NCBI GenBank assembly: GCA_902800525.1
Contig: CADCEV010000007.1
Coordinates: 1-64,000, forward strand
From: an uncultured Bacteroidales bacterium
GTDB lineage: Bacteria > Bacteroidota > Bacteroidia > Bacteroidales > Paludibacteraceae
Direction of reading: 5' to 3'
Length of the DNA: 64,000 nucleotides
Numbering within the stretch: the stretch's first letter is position 1; every line of letters begins with the position of its first letter. The translations under genes were made by a program, and so were the position numbers. Positions 7,390 through 16,900 of the stretch are shown piece after piece. Under the pieces are notes generated by a model that was given only the letters and a program-made list of their open reading frames with translations, was not told where the DNA came from and did no database searches.

Positions 7390-9465
7390 ATGGCATTTAA
7401 TCGCACATTAATTACCGCCGCACTCCCGTATGCCAACGGAGCAGTCCATATCGGACACCTGGCAGGAGTCTATGTTCCGGCGGACATTTATGCCCGGTAT
7501 CTCAGATTAAAGGGCAAAGAAGTGCTTTTCGTTTGCGGTAGTGACGAACATGGTGTTCCGGTCACTATTCGCGCCCGGAAAGAGGGTATTACTACCCAGG
7601 AAGTAGTGGATCGCTATCACGCGCTCATCAAACGCTCGTTCGCGGATTTCGGTATCAGTTTTGATATCTATTCGCGTACCACCTCACCGACCCATCATCA
7701 GTTCGCGTCGGATTATTTCCGCGCCATGTATGAGGCTGGTCAGTTCGTGGAAGAGACATCCGAGCAGTTCTACGACCCAGAGACAGGTCATTTCCTGACC
7801 GACCGCAACATCCGCGGCGAATGTCCGCGCTGTCACTCCCTCGGCGCGTACGGAGACCAGTGTGAGAAATGCGGCGCTACACTTTCGCCGGACGAGCTCA
7901 TCAATCCTTATAACGCGGAGACAGGAAACCCCCTCGCCAAGAAAGCTACCAAACACTGGTATCTGCCCTTGGATCAATATCAGTCCTGGCTCGAGGATTG
8001 GATCCTCAACCGCCACAAAGAATGGAGACCGAACGTCTATGGCCAATGCAAGTCATGGCTCGACAGCGGACTCAAACCGCGCGCCGTGACCCGAGACCTC
8101 GACTGGGGTATTCCCGTGCCGGTGGAAGGCGCGGAAGGCAAAGTGCTCTATGTATGGTTTGATGCACCGATCGGGTATATTTCCAACACGCAGGAACTAT
8201 GCGCCGCACAGCCTGAGAAATACGGCTCTTGGGAGAAATGGTGGAAACAGGAAGATACAAGAATGATCCATTTCATCGGAAAAGACAACATCGTTTTCCA
8301 CTGTATCGTCTTCCCCGCTATGCTCAAAGCGCAGGGCTATAACCTACCGGACAATGTGCCTTCGAACGAGTTCCTGAACTTGGAGGGTGACAAAATTTCC
8401 ACATCGCGCAACTGGGCGGTTTGGCTCAATGAGTACATCGATGATTTCCCCGGCAAACAGGACGTGTTGCGTTACGTACTGACCGCCAATGCCCCGGAGA
8501 CCAAGGACAACGACTTCACTTGGGCGGACTTCCAAGCGCGCAACAACAATGAGCTCGTTGCTATTTACGGCAACTTCATCAATCGCGCGCTCGTGCTCAC
8601 GGGTAAATATTTTGAAGGACGCGTGCCCGCGTGCGGCGAACTGACCGACTACGACAAAGCTACCATCGAGGAGTTCAAAAACGTCAAAGCTACCTTGGAG
8701 AACCTCTTGGAGAACTTCCGTTTCCGCGAGGCGCAGAAAGAGGCGATGAACCTTGCCCGCATCGGAAACAAGTACCTCGCAGACACCGAGCCTTGGAAAC
8801 TCGCCAAGACCGACATGGACCGCACCGCTACCATCCTGCATATCGCACTTCAGATCGCAGCGAACTTGTCCCTCGCTTTCGAACCCTTCCTGCCGTTCAG
8901 TTCAGCCAAACTGAAGGAAATGCTCCAACTCGACGCTTCATTCGGATGGGAAGACCTCGGACGTATCGATATGCTCCAAGAAGGACAAACGCTCGGCGAA
9001 GTGTCGCTGCTCTTTGAGAAGATCGAAGATGCCGCTATTCAGGCGCAACTCGACCGCTTGGCGCGCATCAAAGCCGAGAACGAAGAAGCCGCAAAAGCGG
9101 AAGCGCTCAAAAACTGGCGTCCGGAACCCGTCAAAGAGGCTACCAACATCGATGAATTCGACAAAAATGACATCCGCGTAGCTACCGTTTTAGAGTGTTC
9201 GAACGTCAAGAAATCCGATCGTCTCCTGCAATTCAAATTGGATGACGGCATGGGCGGACGCACGATCCTCTCGGGTATCGCGCAGAGTTATCCCGACCCG
9301 TCCGTATTAGTCGGCAAACAGGTGCTCTTTATCGCGAACTTCCCGCCGCGCAAGATGATGGGTATTGAGTCGCAAGGCATGATCCTCTCTGCCGTCAACG
9401 CCGATGGCAAACTCGTTGTCACTACCGTCTCTGCACCCGTCAAGAACGGCGCACAAGTCGGGTAA
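7390..9465 (+). CDS. metG: methionyl-tRNA synthetase
   Basis: Charges tRNA-Met in the cytoplasm. The 691-residue product has the class I HIGH motif at residues 20-23 (AVHIGHLAG). The zinc knuckle ([17 protein letters not shown]) lies at about 147-163, and a KMSKS variant, KISTS, at about 334. The C-terminal tRNA-binding domain of the EMAP/Arc1p type starts at about residue 587 ([19 protein letters not shown]), and mediates dimerisation in relatives. This is the full two-domain form. The stop is followed directly by short tandem repeats and then a bidirectional terminator shared with the tRNA gene downstream. Confidence 0.97.
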   Translation: MAFNRTLITAALPYANGAVHIGHLAGVYVPADIYARYLRLKGKEVLFVCGSDEHGVPVTIRARKEGITTQEVVDRYHALIKRSFADFGISFDIYSRTTSPTHHQFASDYFRAMYEAGQFVEETSEQFYDPETGHFLTDRNIRGECPRCHSLGAYGDQCEKCGATLSPDELINPYNAETGNPLAKKATKHWYLPLDQYQSWLEDWILNRHKEWRPNVYGQCKSWLDSGLKPRAVTRDLDWGIPVPVEGAEGKVLYVWFDAPIGYISNTQELCAAQPEKYGSWEKWWKQEDTRMIHFIGKDNIVFHCIVFPAMLKAQGYNLPDNVPSNEFLNLEGDKISTSRNWAVWLNEYIDDFPGKQDVLRYVLTANAPETKDNDFTWADFQARNNNELVAIYGNFINRALVLTGKYFEGRVPACGELTDYDKATIEEFKNVKATLENLLENFRFREAQKEAMNLARIGNKYLADTEPWKLAKTDMDRTATILHIALQIAANLSLAFEPFLPFSSAKLKEMLQLDASFGWEDLGRIDMLQEGQTLGEVSLLFEKIEDAAIQAQLDRLARIKAENEEAAKAEALKNWRPEPVKEATNIDEFDKNDIRVATVLECSNVKKSDRLLQFKLDDGMGGRTILSGIAQSYPDPSVLVGKQVLFIANFPPRKMMGIESQGMILSAVNADGKLVVTTVSAPVKNGAQVG

Positions 9466-9467
9466 GG

Positions 9468-9536
9468 GATAGTTGATAGTTGAGAGTTGATAGTTGAGAG
9501 AAGTCGTTTAGTTGAAAGTCTTCTAGTTGAAAGTTA
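9468..9536. repeat. short tandem repeats after metG
   Basis: Imperfect 10-nt units of the forms ATAGTTGATA, GAGAGTTGAT and TAGTTGAAAG, starting right after the metG stop. This is the same sequence class as the repeats translated inside other genes of the window. Confidence 0.8.
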
Positions 9537-9551
9537 AAAAGTAATAGTAGC

Positions 9552-9584
9552 AAAAAAGTCCACTCGGAATGAGTGGACTTTTTT
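9552..9584. terminator. bidirectional terminator between metG and the tRNA gene
   Basis: AAGTCCACTC and GAGTGGACTT form a perfect 10-bp stem around GGAAT, flanked by A6 and T6, so it can end metG on the plus strand and the tRNA on the minus strand. Confidence 0.9.
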
Positions 9585-9585
9585 G

Positions 9586-9659
9586 TAGCGGGACCCAGGA
9601 TTGAACTGGGGACCTCATGATTATGAATCATGCGCTCTAACCAGCTGAGCTATCCCGCC
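9586..9659 (-). tRNA. tRNA-Met (anticodon CAU)
   Basis: A 74-nt cloverleaf: acceptor stem closed by a G1:U72 wobble, anticodon stem CATGA/TCATG with loop TTCATAA, T arm CCCAG-TTCAATC-CTGGG, and discriminator A. CCA is not encoded. The anticodon stem lacks the three G:C pairs of initiator tRNA. Elongator tRNA-Met is most likely, but a lysidine-modified tRNA-Ile with the same CAU anticodon cannot be excluded from sequence alone. Confidence 0.9.
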
Positions 9660-9687
9660 AACACTTCGTTTTGAACGAAAGCGGATG

Positions 9688-9719
9688 CAAAGGTACTGCT
9701 TTTTTTTGACATACGCAAA
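9688..9719 (-). promoter_or_regulatory. tRNA-Met promoter
   Basis: TTTG (9719-9716), spacer CGTATGTCAAAAAAAAGCAG (20 nt), TACCTTTG (9695-9688). It is almost identical to the tRNA-Pro promoter at 53948-53979. Confidence 0.85.
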
Positions 9720-9763
9720 TAATTTTGCATTTTTTTGCAATTTTTATCAAAAAAAGTGCATTT

Positions 9764-10711
9764 TTACCCCACATTGAACTGACTTCCGCCTATAAACTCG
9801 CGCAAAATGGAGGTTCGGGGGATGAAAGAAGAGGCCAATGGTTCAAAGAAACTGAGGTAGTACAACAGTCTCTCCGCGGCTTTGTATTCATCCGCCTCAA
9901 GCGGGATGGATTGAAACGCCCTTTCCATCACATAACGGATCGCCGGCAGTTCATAAATCATAGAGGTATCGAACTCCGCATTCGCCTCCTTGCGGAACGG
10001 CTCGATCCATTTGACTTCTCCTTCCCGGACAGACTCCCATCCGGCGAGGGTTTGCTGGAGGGACTTACCACGCGTTCGGCAGTCACGGCACATGCGCCGC
10101 AGCAAACGATGTACGTACGTCGGGATCCAAGTCTCGCCGTCCAGCGATACAGGACTCATAGGCGCCGCAAAAATCTTATATTTATGCTCGTCGCTCAAAT
10201 GGCGCGTCAAGATAGGGTTCAAGGCATGAATTCCTTCCATCACCAACACCGCCTCTTTCTCCAGACTCAACGTCTCGCCCGGATATTCGCGCTTCTCTTC
10301 TGCAAAATTATAAGTCGGCAACGCAATCTCCTTTCCGTCCACCAACGCATTCAGATCCGCTTCCAACTGATTGAGATCGATCGCATAGGCGGACTCATAG
10401 TCTTTCGTACCATCTACCTGCAAGGGAATCAACGTTCCGTTGAGATACCAGTTATCCAAGGATAGCGCCACCGGCTGTTTGCCTTGCGCCAGAAGTTCCA
10501 GACATAGTTTATGACTCGTGGAGGTCTTACCGCTGGAACTGGGACCGGCGATAAGGATCACGCGCACGTTCTCGCGCGAACATATATCCCGCGCGATACG
10601 CGTGAGTTGGTCGGCGTGGTATTGTTCTCCTTCGCGCACAATGTCTGCCGCCTTTCCGGCTTCAATCATCTCATTGATGTACGCCACACGGCGTTTGGAT
10701 TCTTCGATCAT
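9764..10711 (-). CDS. uridine kinase-like nucleoside kinase lacking the N-terminal domain
   Basis: A P-loop kinase of the phosphoribulokinase/uridine kinase family, expected to phosphorylate a nucleoside with ATP or GTP in the cytoplasm. Walker A GPSSSGKT is at residues 56-63. The following SLDNWYLNGT, DYESAYAIDL and LPTYNFAEEKREY match the family's substrate-binding region, and VLVMEGIHALNP carries the Walker B-like step. Bacteroidetes relatives are usually about 550 residues with a TGS/ThrRS-like N-terminal half. This one is 315 residues and begins just before the kinase part. It starts 27 nt after priA, so the shortened form is what the operon encodes; no remnant of the missing half is visible, since priA is intact. 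Confidence 0.85.
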   Translation of the reverse strand: MIEESKRRVAYINEMIEAGKAADIVREGEQYHADQLTRIARDICSRENVRVILIAGPSSSGKTSTSHKLCLELLAQGKQPVALSLDNWYLNGTLIPLQVDGTKDYESAYAIDLNQLEADLNALVDGKEIALPTYNFAEEKREYPGETLSLEKEAVLVMEGIHALNPILTRHLSDEHKYKIFAAPMSPVSLDGETWIPTYVHRLLRRMCRDCRTRGKSLQQTLAGWESVREGEVKWIEPFRKEANAEFDTSMIYELPAIRYVMERAFQSIPLEADEYKAAERLLYYLSFFEPLASSFIPRTSILREFIGGSQFNVG

Positions 10712-10738
10712 GATATGTACGATTTAATTATTACCGGT

Positions 10739-12751
10739 TTATTGAGGATCCACATCCGCAATGATCTTCACGTTTTTATTCGATGGAATCGACCAAATAT
10801 GCGCTATCGCCTCTTTCACACGTCGTTTGGCTTCCTGTATGCTCGCGCCGGACTCGATCTTGAGTGTCAGTTCGCGAAGCGTATAAGCCTGCACACGTTC
10901 AACAGAGGGCACGATAACCGCCGAAACGCGGTTCCCGAAGATCTGTTTGAGGTATCCTTGTAACTGCGTAGCGCAAGTATGTACCCGTACACCGTTATGA
11001 TCCTTCATCTGGAGCCGGATAAGCCGATGAAATGGAGGATATTGAAACATTTCCCGCTCGGCTATCTGCTGGCGATAGAGGGCTTGGTAGTCATGTTTTT
11101 GTACCATACCCAGCACCGCATTGGAGGGGTCAAAAGTCTGAATCCACACTTCTCCCTTGGTACCTTTTCGTCCGGCGCGTCCGGCCACCTGCTCCAACAT
11201 CTGATAAGCCCGCTCATACGCGCGGAAGTCCGGCTGGTTAAAGAGCGGATCGGCATTCAGTACCGCCACCAACCGCACATCATCGAAATGCAGACCCTTG
11301 GTGATCATCTGCGTACCCACCAGGATGTCGCATTCGTGGTTTGAGAACGCATTGATAATATCCTGATAGGCGGACTTGTTGCGAGTAGTGTCCAGATCCA
11401 TACGCAACACGCGCGCGGCAGGGAAAAGGTGGCTGATCTCGTCTTCTATGCGCTCGGTACCGAAACCGATCATCTTGTATTCGCCGCCGCAATGCGGACA
11501 GACAGCCGGTACCGGGCTGTGATAACCGCAGTAATGGCACCGCAGTTCATTCTCCTTTTTATGATAAGTCATCGCCACATCGCATTGCACACAGCGGGGC
11601 GGTTGACCGCAAGCGGTACATTGGATCTGCGGGGCATACCCTCGCCGGTTCTGGAAGAGAATAACCTGTTTCCCTTCCGCCAAGGTCTGACGGATCCGTT
11701 CCACCAACGGATCAGAGAAATGACCGTACATCTCCTTGCGGGTGTATTGCCGCTTGAGGTCGATAAGCCGTATTTCCGGTAACTCTACCCCGCCGAAACG
11801 CTCGGTCAGCGAAACCAATCCATATACCCCTTTGGTTGCTAAAAAGTACGATTCCATCGAGGGTGTAGCCGTTCCGAGCAAGACGTTTGCGCCGTGTTCT
11901 TTTGCCAAGACGATAGCTGCCGCACGCGCATGGTAACGGGGAGCCGGCTCAGCCTGTTTGTAACTCGGCTCATGTTCCTCATCCATGATCACCAAGCCTA
12001 TATCCGGTATCGGCAGAAAGAGAGCACTTCGGGGACCCAATACCACATGGTGATTGGTGTCTCCTTGTACTTCGCGGTACCGTGCTTCGCGTTCCGCATC
12101 GGTGAAACGGCTGTGATAGACAATCAGTTGGTCGCCAAAGACGAGCTGAAGCCGCGTGGTGAGTTGCGTAGTCAGGGCTATCTCCGGTACTAAATAAAGC
12201 ACATTCTTACTGGCTTTCAGTTGCTCCCGGATCAGATGAATATAGACGTCCGTCTTGCCGGAGGAAGTGACCCCGTGAAGAAGTACGATAGACTTGCCGG
12301 AATGCCATAAATGCTCGATTTCATCGACACTTTTCGCCTGTGCAGGCGATAAGTCATGCAGGGGTTCTATCGGTCCGGTATAGGGAGCAATATGGTTTCT
12401 GCGCCGTTGAGGCGGATCAATCAGCCTTTTATCCAATCCTCCCGGTAAAGCCGCAGACATCACTTCGCCTAACGAGCACATATAATAGGAACTCATCCAT
12501 TGCCAGAGAGCGAGTTGCTCTTTGGGTACCACCGGAGCACCTTCCACCACCGATGAAATCGGGCGGATCTTCGCTTTCAGTGCCTCGTCAATCGGTTCGG
12601 TATGCTCCCGGAGCACGACCCCGCTGAGCTCTTTTTTCATCAGCGGCACAAGGACTCTTGTCCCCGGCTGAGGGATATTCCAACCTTCCGGGACGCTATA
12701 CGTATAGCAATCCGAGATTGCAAGGGGCAATATGATGTCGAGGTAATTCAC
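10739..12751 (-). CDS. priA: primosomal replication-restart helicase
   Basis: Restarts stalled forks by binding branched DNA, unwinding the lagging arm and loading the primosome. The product starts IILPLAISDCYTYSVPE, the family N-terminus. Walker A GVTSSGKT lies at about residue 155 and the DEEH box (MDEEHEPSYKQ) at about 255. A zinc-binding cluster with eight cysteines (CTACGQPPRC...CPHCGG) spans about 377-427. Length is about 670, somewhat shorter than the 732 of E. coli. There is no ATG: GTG at 12751 gives the conventional N-terminus, and this GTG is itself the last unit of a 7-nt tandem repeat. Further in-frame TTG and GTG codons in the repeat up to 12781 could extend the protein by up to ten residues before a TAA. 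It lies between tdk and the kinase gene in one operon. Confidence 0.93.
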   Translation of the reverse strand: MNYLDIILPLAISDCYTYSVPEGWNIPQPGTRVLVPLMKKELSGVVLREHTEPIDEALKAKIRPISSVVEGAPVVPKEQLALWQWMSSYYMCSLGEVMSAALPGGLDKRLIDPPQRRRNHIAPYTGPIEPLHDLSPAQAKSVDEIEHLWHSGKSIVLLHGVTSSGKTDVYIHLIREQLKASKNVLYLVPEIALTTQLTTRLQLVFGDQLIVYHSRFTDAEREARYREVQGDTNHHVVLGPRSALFLPIPDIGLVIMDEEHEPSYKQAEPAPRYHARAAAIVLAKEHGANVLLGTATPSMESYFLATKGVYGLVSLTERFGGVELPEIRLIDLKRQYTRKEMYGHFSDPLVERIRQTLAEGKQVILFQNRRGYAPQIQCTACGQPPRCVQCDVAMTYHKKENELRCHYCGYHSPVPAVCPHCGGEYKMIGFGTERIEDEISHLFPAARVLRMDLDTTRNKSAYQDIINAFSNHECDILVGTQMITKGLHFDDVRLVAVLNADPLFNQPDFRAYERAYQMLEQVAGRAGRKGTKGEVWIQTFDPSNAVLGMVQKHDYQALYRQQIAEREMFQYPPFHRLIRLQMKDHNGVRVHTCATQLQGYLKQIFGNRVSAVIVPSVERVQAYTLRELTLKIESGASIQEAKRRVKEAIAHIWSIPSNKNVKIIADVDPQ

Positions 12752-12782
12752 AATGCACAATGCACAATGCACAATGCACAAT
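12749..12782. repeat. 7-nt tandem repeat supplying the priA start codon
   Basis: Four complete CACAATG units plus a partial fifth. Read on the minus strand they give CATTGTG, so each unit carries a GTG and a TTG in some frame. Confidence 0.9.
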
Positions 12783-12806
12783 TAGTAATTGGCATCCGCT
12801 AATCCG

Positions 12807-13394
12807 CTACCCTTCTAATTCCATGGCTTTGTTATAGCAGGCGCGGCAGAGGGGTTCGTAACTGTCTGTTTCACCGAGAAGAACACGTTTCTCAGAGTTG
12901 ACCAGACGATGGGAGACATATGCCAAGTCACCGCACTGGACACAGATGGCATGCGTCTTATAGACATCATCGGCTATCGCCATCAGCGCGGGAATAGGAC
13001 CGAACGGTACACCCTTATAGTCCATATCGAGACCCGCCACGATCACACGAATACCGCGATCCGCCAGCTGTTTGCATACATCCACAATACCCATATCGAA
13101 GAACTGCGCCTCGTCAATACCCACCACATCAATATCATCCACCATCAGCAGGATATTCTGACTGCTATCCACGGGGGTGGACTGAATGACGTTGCGGTCA
13201 TGCGAAACCACATCTTCCTCGCTATACCGCACGTCGATAGCGGGTTTATAGATTTCCACGCGCAGTTTGGCAAACTTGGCGCGTTTCATACGACGGATCA
13301 GTTCCTCGGTCTTGCCGGAAAACATCGATCCGCAAACTACTTCAATGGAGCCCCTTCTGAGACTTGGACCTTTGGTGTCACGTTCTGAAAACAT
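12807..13394 (-). CDS. tdk: thymidine kinase (TK1 class)
   Basis: Phosphorylates thymidine in pyrimidine salvage; cytoplasmic tetramer in relatives. The ATG at 13394 gives 195 residues. Walker A GSMFSGKT is at residues 22-29 and the Walker B-like IDEAQFF is present. Zinc-ligand pairs CVQCG and CRAC form the C-terminal knuckle, and the lasso loop [14 protein letters not shown] precedes the second pair. Any longer start would cross the promoter at 13440-13471. The 5' leader is about 40 nt and contains TTTACGAT-type repeats (13399-13430). It is the first gene of tdk-priA-nucleoside kinase, a grouping of nucleotide salvage with replication restart. Confidence 0.95.
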   Translation of the reverse strand: MFSERDTKGPSLRRGSIEVVCGSMFSGKTEELIRRMKRAKFAKLRVEIYKPAIDVRYSEEDVVSHDRNVIQSTPVDSSQNILLMVDDIDVVGIDEAQFFDMGIVDVCKQLADRGIRVIVAGLDMDYKGVPFGPIPALMAIADDVYKTHAICVQCGDLAYVSHRLVNSEKRVLLGETDSYEPLCRACYNKAMELEG

Positions 13395-13398
13395 AATG

Positions 13399-13430
13399 TT
13401 ATTTACGATTTGACGATTTACGATTAAACA
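13399..13430. repeat. short repeat in the tdk leader
   Basis: Three imperfect TTTACGATT or TTTGACGA units, matching the units at 60981-61010 upstream of the epimerase gene. Confidence 0.6.
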
Positions 13431-13439
13431 ATTCGGGTG

Positions 13440-13471
13440 CAAAGGTACGACTTTTTTTTGAGATATGCAAA
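13440..13471 (-). promoter_or_regulatory. tdk operon promoter
   Basis: TTTG (13471-13468), 20-nt spacer, TACCTTTG (13447-13440). The -33 box overlaps the terminator of the preceding gene. Confidence 0.8.
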
Positions 13472-13499
13472 AAAAAACGCTCCAACGGGCGTTTTTTTT
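13469..13499. terminator. terminator of the giant-gene/small-gene unit
   Basis: AAAAAACGC and GCGTTTTTT pair around TCCAACGG, symmetric enough to act on both strands. It closes the minus-strand unit ending at 13517. Confidence 0.8.
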
Positions 13500-13516
13500 A
13501 ATTGAGAGCTTGGAAG

Positions 13517-13930
13517 TTATTTGCTTTCCGCAAGCCTTTTTCTCTTCCACCACACATATCCCAACGCGGTGAGTGTAATGAAGAGCCAGGGTACGTCTCC
13601 TACAGGGGGCTTTGAAATAACACCGACAGTATCATACTTTTCCATATCTTCGTCCCAACTCCACGCTTTTGCTGCTCTCCTCGGACCTGAAAGTGTACCT
13701 GTCTCTTCCACGGAATAGACAGATGTGCTGACCGTCGGCTGGTAGGCAGAGGTGGACTTGAACGAATAGGACGGTGTCGCCGCTCCATAATTGGTCTGAG
13801 CGCCGGTGCTATGAATCCCGGAGGTGGAGCGGAACTGATAGGACGGATAGTTCGTTGCCGAACCTGTTATCGGAACAAGCAACAGACATACCGCCAGAAT
13901 ACAACTATATAAATTCAATCTTCTTGGCAT
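13517..13930 (-). CDS. small exported protein with a C-terminal membrane anchor
   Basis: A 137-residue product with a signal peptide ([15 protein letters not shown]). The Y/S/T-rich segment holds two copies of the motif PSY-x-F-[RK]-STS ([20 protein letters not shown]). An acidic stretch and a C-terminal tail follow, of the form proline-glycine-aspartate, hydrophobic helix, basic end ([20 protein letters not shown] then WKRKR). That tripartite tail resembles processed sorting or anchoring signals, although no sorting enzyme is encoded nearby. It begins 2 nt after the stop of the 3,304-residue gene and precedes a terminator, so translation is almost certainly coupled. Function unknown; a partner, processing factor or anchor of the giant protein is a reasonable inference. 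Confidence 0.75.
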   Translation of the reverse strand: MPRRLNLYSCILAVCLLLVPITGSATNYPSYQFRSTSGIHSTGAQTNYGAATPSYSFKSTSAYQPTVSTSVYSVEETGTLSGPRRAAKAWSWDEDMEKYDTVGVISKPPVGDVPWLFITLTALGYVWWKRKRLAESK

Positions 13931-13932
13931 GG

Positions 13933-16900
13933 TTATCGTATTTTTTGTCCGAATATGGAATATACATGACCGTTACGGATGATCAGTACATGTCCGTTCT
14001 TAATTATTTTCACCGCGTTCTCGCCGTCGGTATCAAAGAGCGGCAGATCCGTAGCGATGTCTGATCCGCTACCGGGCTTGAAACCTTTGCGGCGGATGTA
14101 ATAGCGTATCTCGTGACTGATGTCCGGTGTCTCTATATCGAGGCAACATCCGTCGATGATGTCTCTTTCACTATCGGTAATGATGTCGTAGAGCACGAGT
14201 GCACCGTCGATGGCATTGACGCCGGTGAACCACAGATGGGTCACAGGCTCAAACGGCAGTTCACCCATATAGAACGAGATCGGTACGTTCACCAGCGAGT
14301 CGCGCAGATCGATACTCAGTCCGTAATTACCCTCTACGGCGTAGATATTGAACGGCGTAGCAGGCGCGGCAGTAGCGGTATAGCGGTTGATGTTGACCGT
14401 CGTCAGGATGGCATCCTCTCCTTCGCGCAGCGCATCGTGGTAGCCTTGTCCCAATAGCAGACGCGAGGTGCAACGGGACGATGCGGGGTTGATGGCGGTA
14501 ATGGTCATGATTCCTTTGCCACGCACGGAAGAGATGCTGCGACGCGGGGACGGCGAAGGAGGCGGAACGACCGGCGAAGTGACCACACGGTTCGTATTCA
14601 GCGTTACCGTCAAAGAGGTAGCCGGGGTTGTCTTCACTACGATAGCTCCCATCGGCGGCAGGTAACGTTGGCGATTGGTGATCTCGTTGGTGGTCGCTAC
14701 CGCTGCACTCTTGCTCACCGTAGTATATTTACTGCTTTTGCCGCTTTCGTCCATATAGTCGATCTCTTCGTTGAGTCCGTTATCGGCGATGAAGCCCCAG
14801 ATATCGATATACGCCATGGTGGGGTTACCGAGGACAAAGAGGTTCGATTTCGCCTCCTGCGTGATGGTGTAACTCTGCGAAGTACCGGCAGGATGGAAAG
14901 CCAACTCCCCTGCTCCGCTGCCACCGGCATTCGCCGTACGGATGGATTGCAAGTTATGCTCATAGATATCCAGCAACTTTTTACCTTCGTTGTCAAAGTA
15001 ATAATAGATATCGTCGTTCTTGGGCAGACGCACAGCCGCATCTTTGCCGCTCTTGGTGCGGGTGAAGACCGCAAATCCTTTCGCAGGCGGCAAGGAGAGG
15101 GTCATACCGTTGGTCACCCGCGACCAATCGGCATCCGCTGCTACCGTATCGCTCTTCACATCGCCGCCATTACCGCGATGGATAGACGAGATACTGTACA
15201 TAGAGAGCCAGAACGATGCGTTTCCGGTCTCTTTGTTACGTCCGGTGGCATCAAACGCTCCTACCTCCCAAGGCGTGTTTCCGGCGTTGATGTCGGCATT
15301 GGAGAGGAATATATCTCCGCTGATCATACCTTTGACCGGCGCGGAACGGAATGCCCATTTATCATGCGGCAGTTCCATATCCACGATTGCTTTGGTATAG
15401 TTCAGCCATCGTTGCTGACCCAAAGCGGTACCCGGCATGAAGCGTATCGCCTCGCAGGTGTTGTAGCGGAAACCCACTTGTTTGACAGAGTCCGCAGAAG
15501 GAATAGCCGTTGTATCCATCAACTCCGGATAAGGCATACCGTTCGTCATAGCGGGTATCAACACTTTCGTACTCGGCAGCGGAGCGAAATGCGCATCCGC
15601 ATGGATCGGTTGATTGGAGGACGTAATACCTATCCAGTTGTCGGGGTTGTTCCATTGGTTGCTTTCCTCCGTTTGGGGGTTCCAACGCAGCAGATGAGGT
15701 ACCACAGAGACTGTGAAGGGCACGGAGCCGATACGACATCCGTCTCTCACTTTCTCTTGCGCAGGGGTCTGGAAGGTAATAATGAAATTATACCTGTATC
15801 CCGGGCGCATGCGATAGGTATTGGCATTCTCGGGGCGCAGAATGAGGTCATCGCCGTTCTTGTAATAGCCCGAGTTGTCACTGCCGCTGGTAAAGTCATA
15901 CGTGCGGTCCGGCACCAAGCGCAATGAATGCACGCCGGCATGAAAATCCGGGTCGTTGGTAGTGAGCAGATAAATCGAATCGAGCACGACGTTGATGGAC
16001 AGCGAGTCGAGGTGGAGGGTCACAGCATCGTTCGCCAACATCTCGTCGGAGAGCACCACCAAGGGCTGTTTAGCTTGCGCCGAATTGCGGTACATGCCGC
16101 CGATGATCATCGGTAACTCACCTCCTTCTCCGGGTTTGAGTTTGACATAAATCGGCTTCGGGCATACCTCCATCGGGGTGTTATAGGTATCATCTCTACC
16201 GGTACCGATAATAGGGAAGATGACATACTGCACAGAGTCTTCCGAAGGCAGCATCGCCGTCATTTCTTGCCGATAGAGCGTCAGGAAGCCTTTCGAAACC
16301 AAGGTAGAAAGCAAGGTGTATGCATCTACTCCGTCGGAGAGCGTCACGCCTTGTATTCCTTTAATACGATCCAACTCCGCTTTGCTCACAGCCGACAGGT
16401 TCGCGGCAAATTGGTTTGCATTGTGGGTTGTACCCGGCTCGCAGCGGAGAATACCCTTCACCACTTTGACGATGTCGCTGTATTTGTATCCATAGCGCGT
16501 TTCGCTGGAGGCATCGGCTGTATCGCCATAGAGTAACCAATCGCTTACGCAGGTACCGTTGAGGCTGATTGGCGCCACACTGTCGAGGAAGAGCGAACCT
16601 TTGACGCGCAGACTGAGGTCGTAGGTCGAGTTCGGGCACAAGTTGTTAATCACCTTGTCGGCATACTCCTCGTCGTTCAAAGCAATCAACATACGGCTGT
16701 TCACTTTCAGACCGCTGGTCATTGCGCAGATACTATTATCCAGTTCGCCAAAGGCAATTGCCATACGCACCGTGAACGTATCCACCGGTACCAATTTGGC
16801 TTTATGCACCACATACATCACCGGACGGATGATATTATCCACTTCCTCATAGATATATCCTTGGCGGAAGAGGGTGCTGTCTTTGTGCTCCGTGCGCTCA

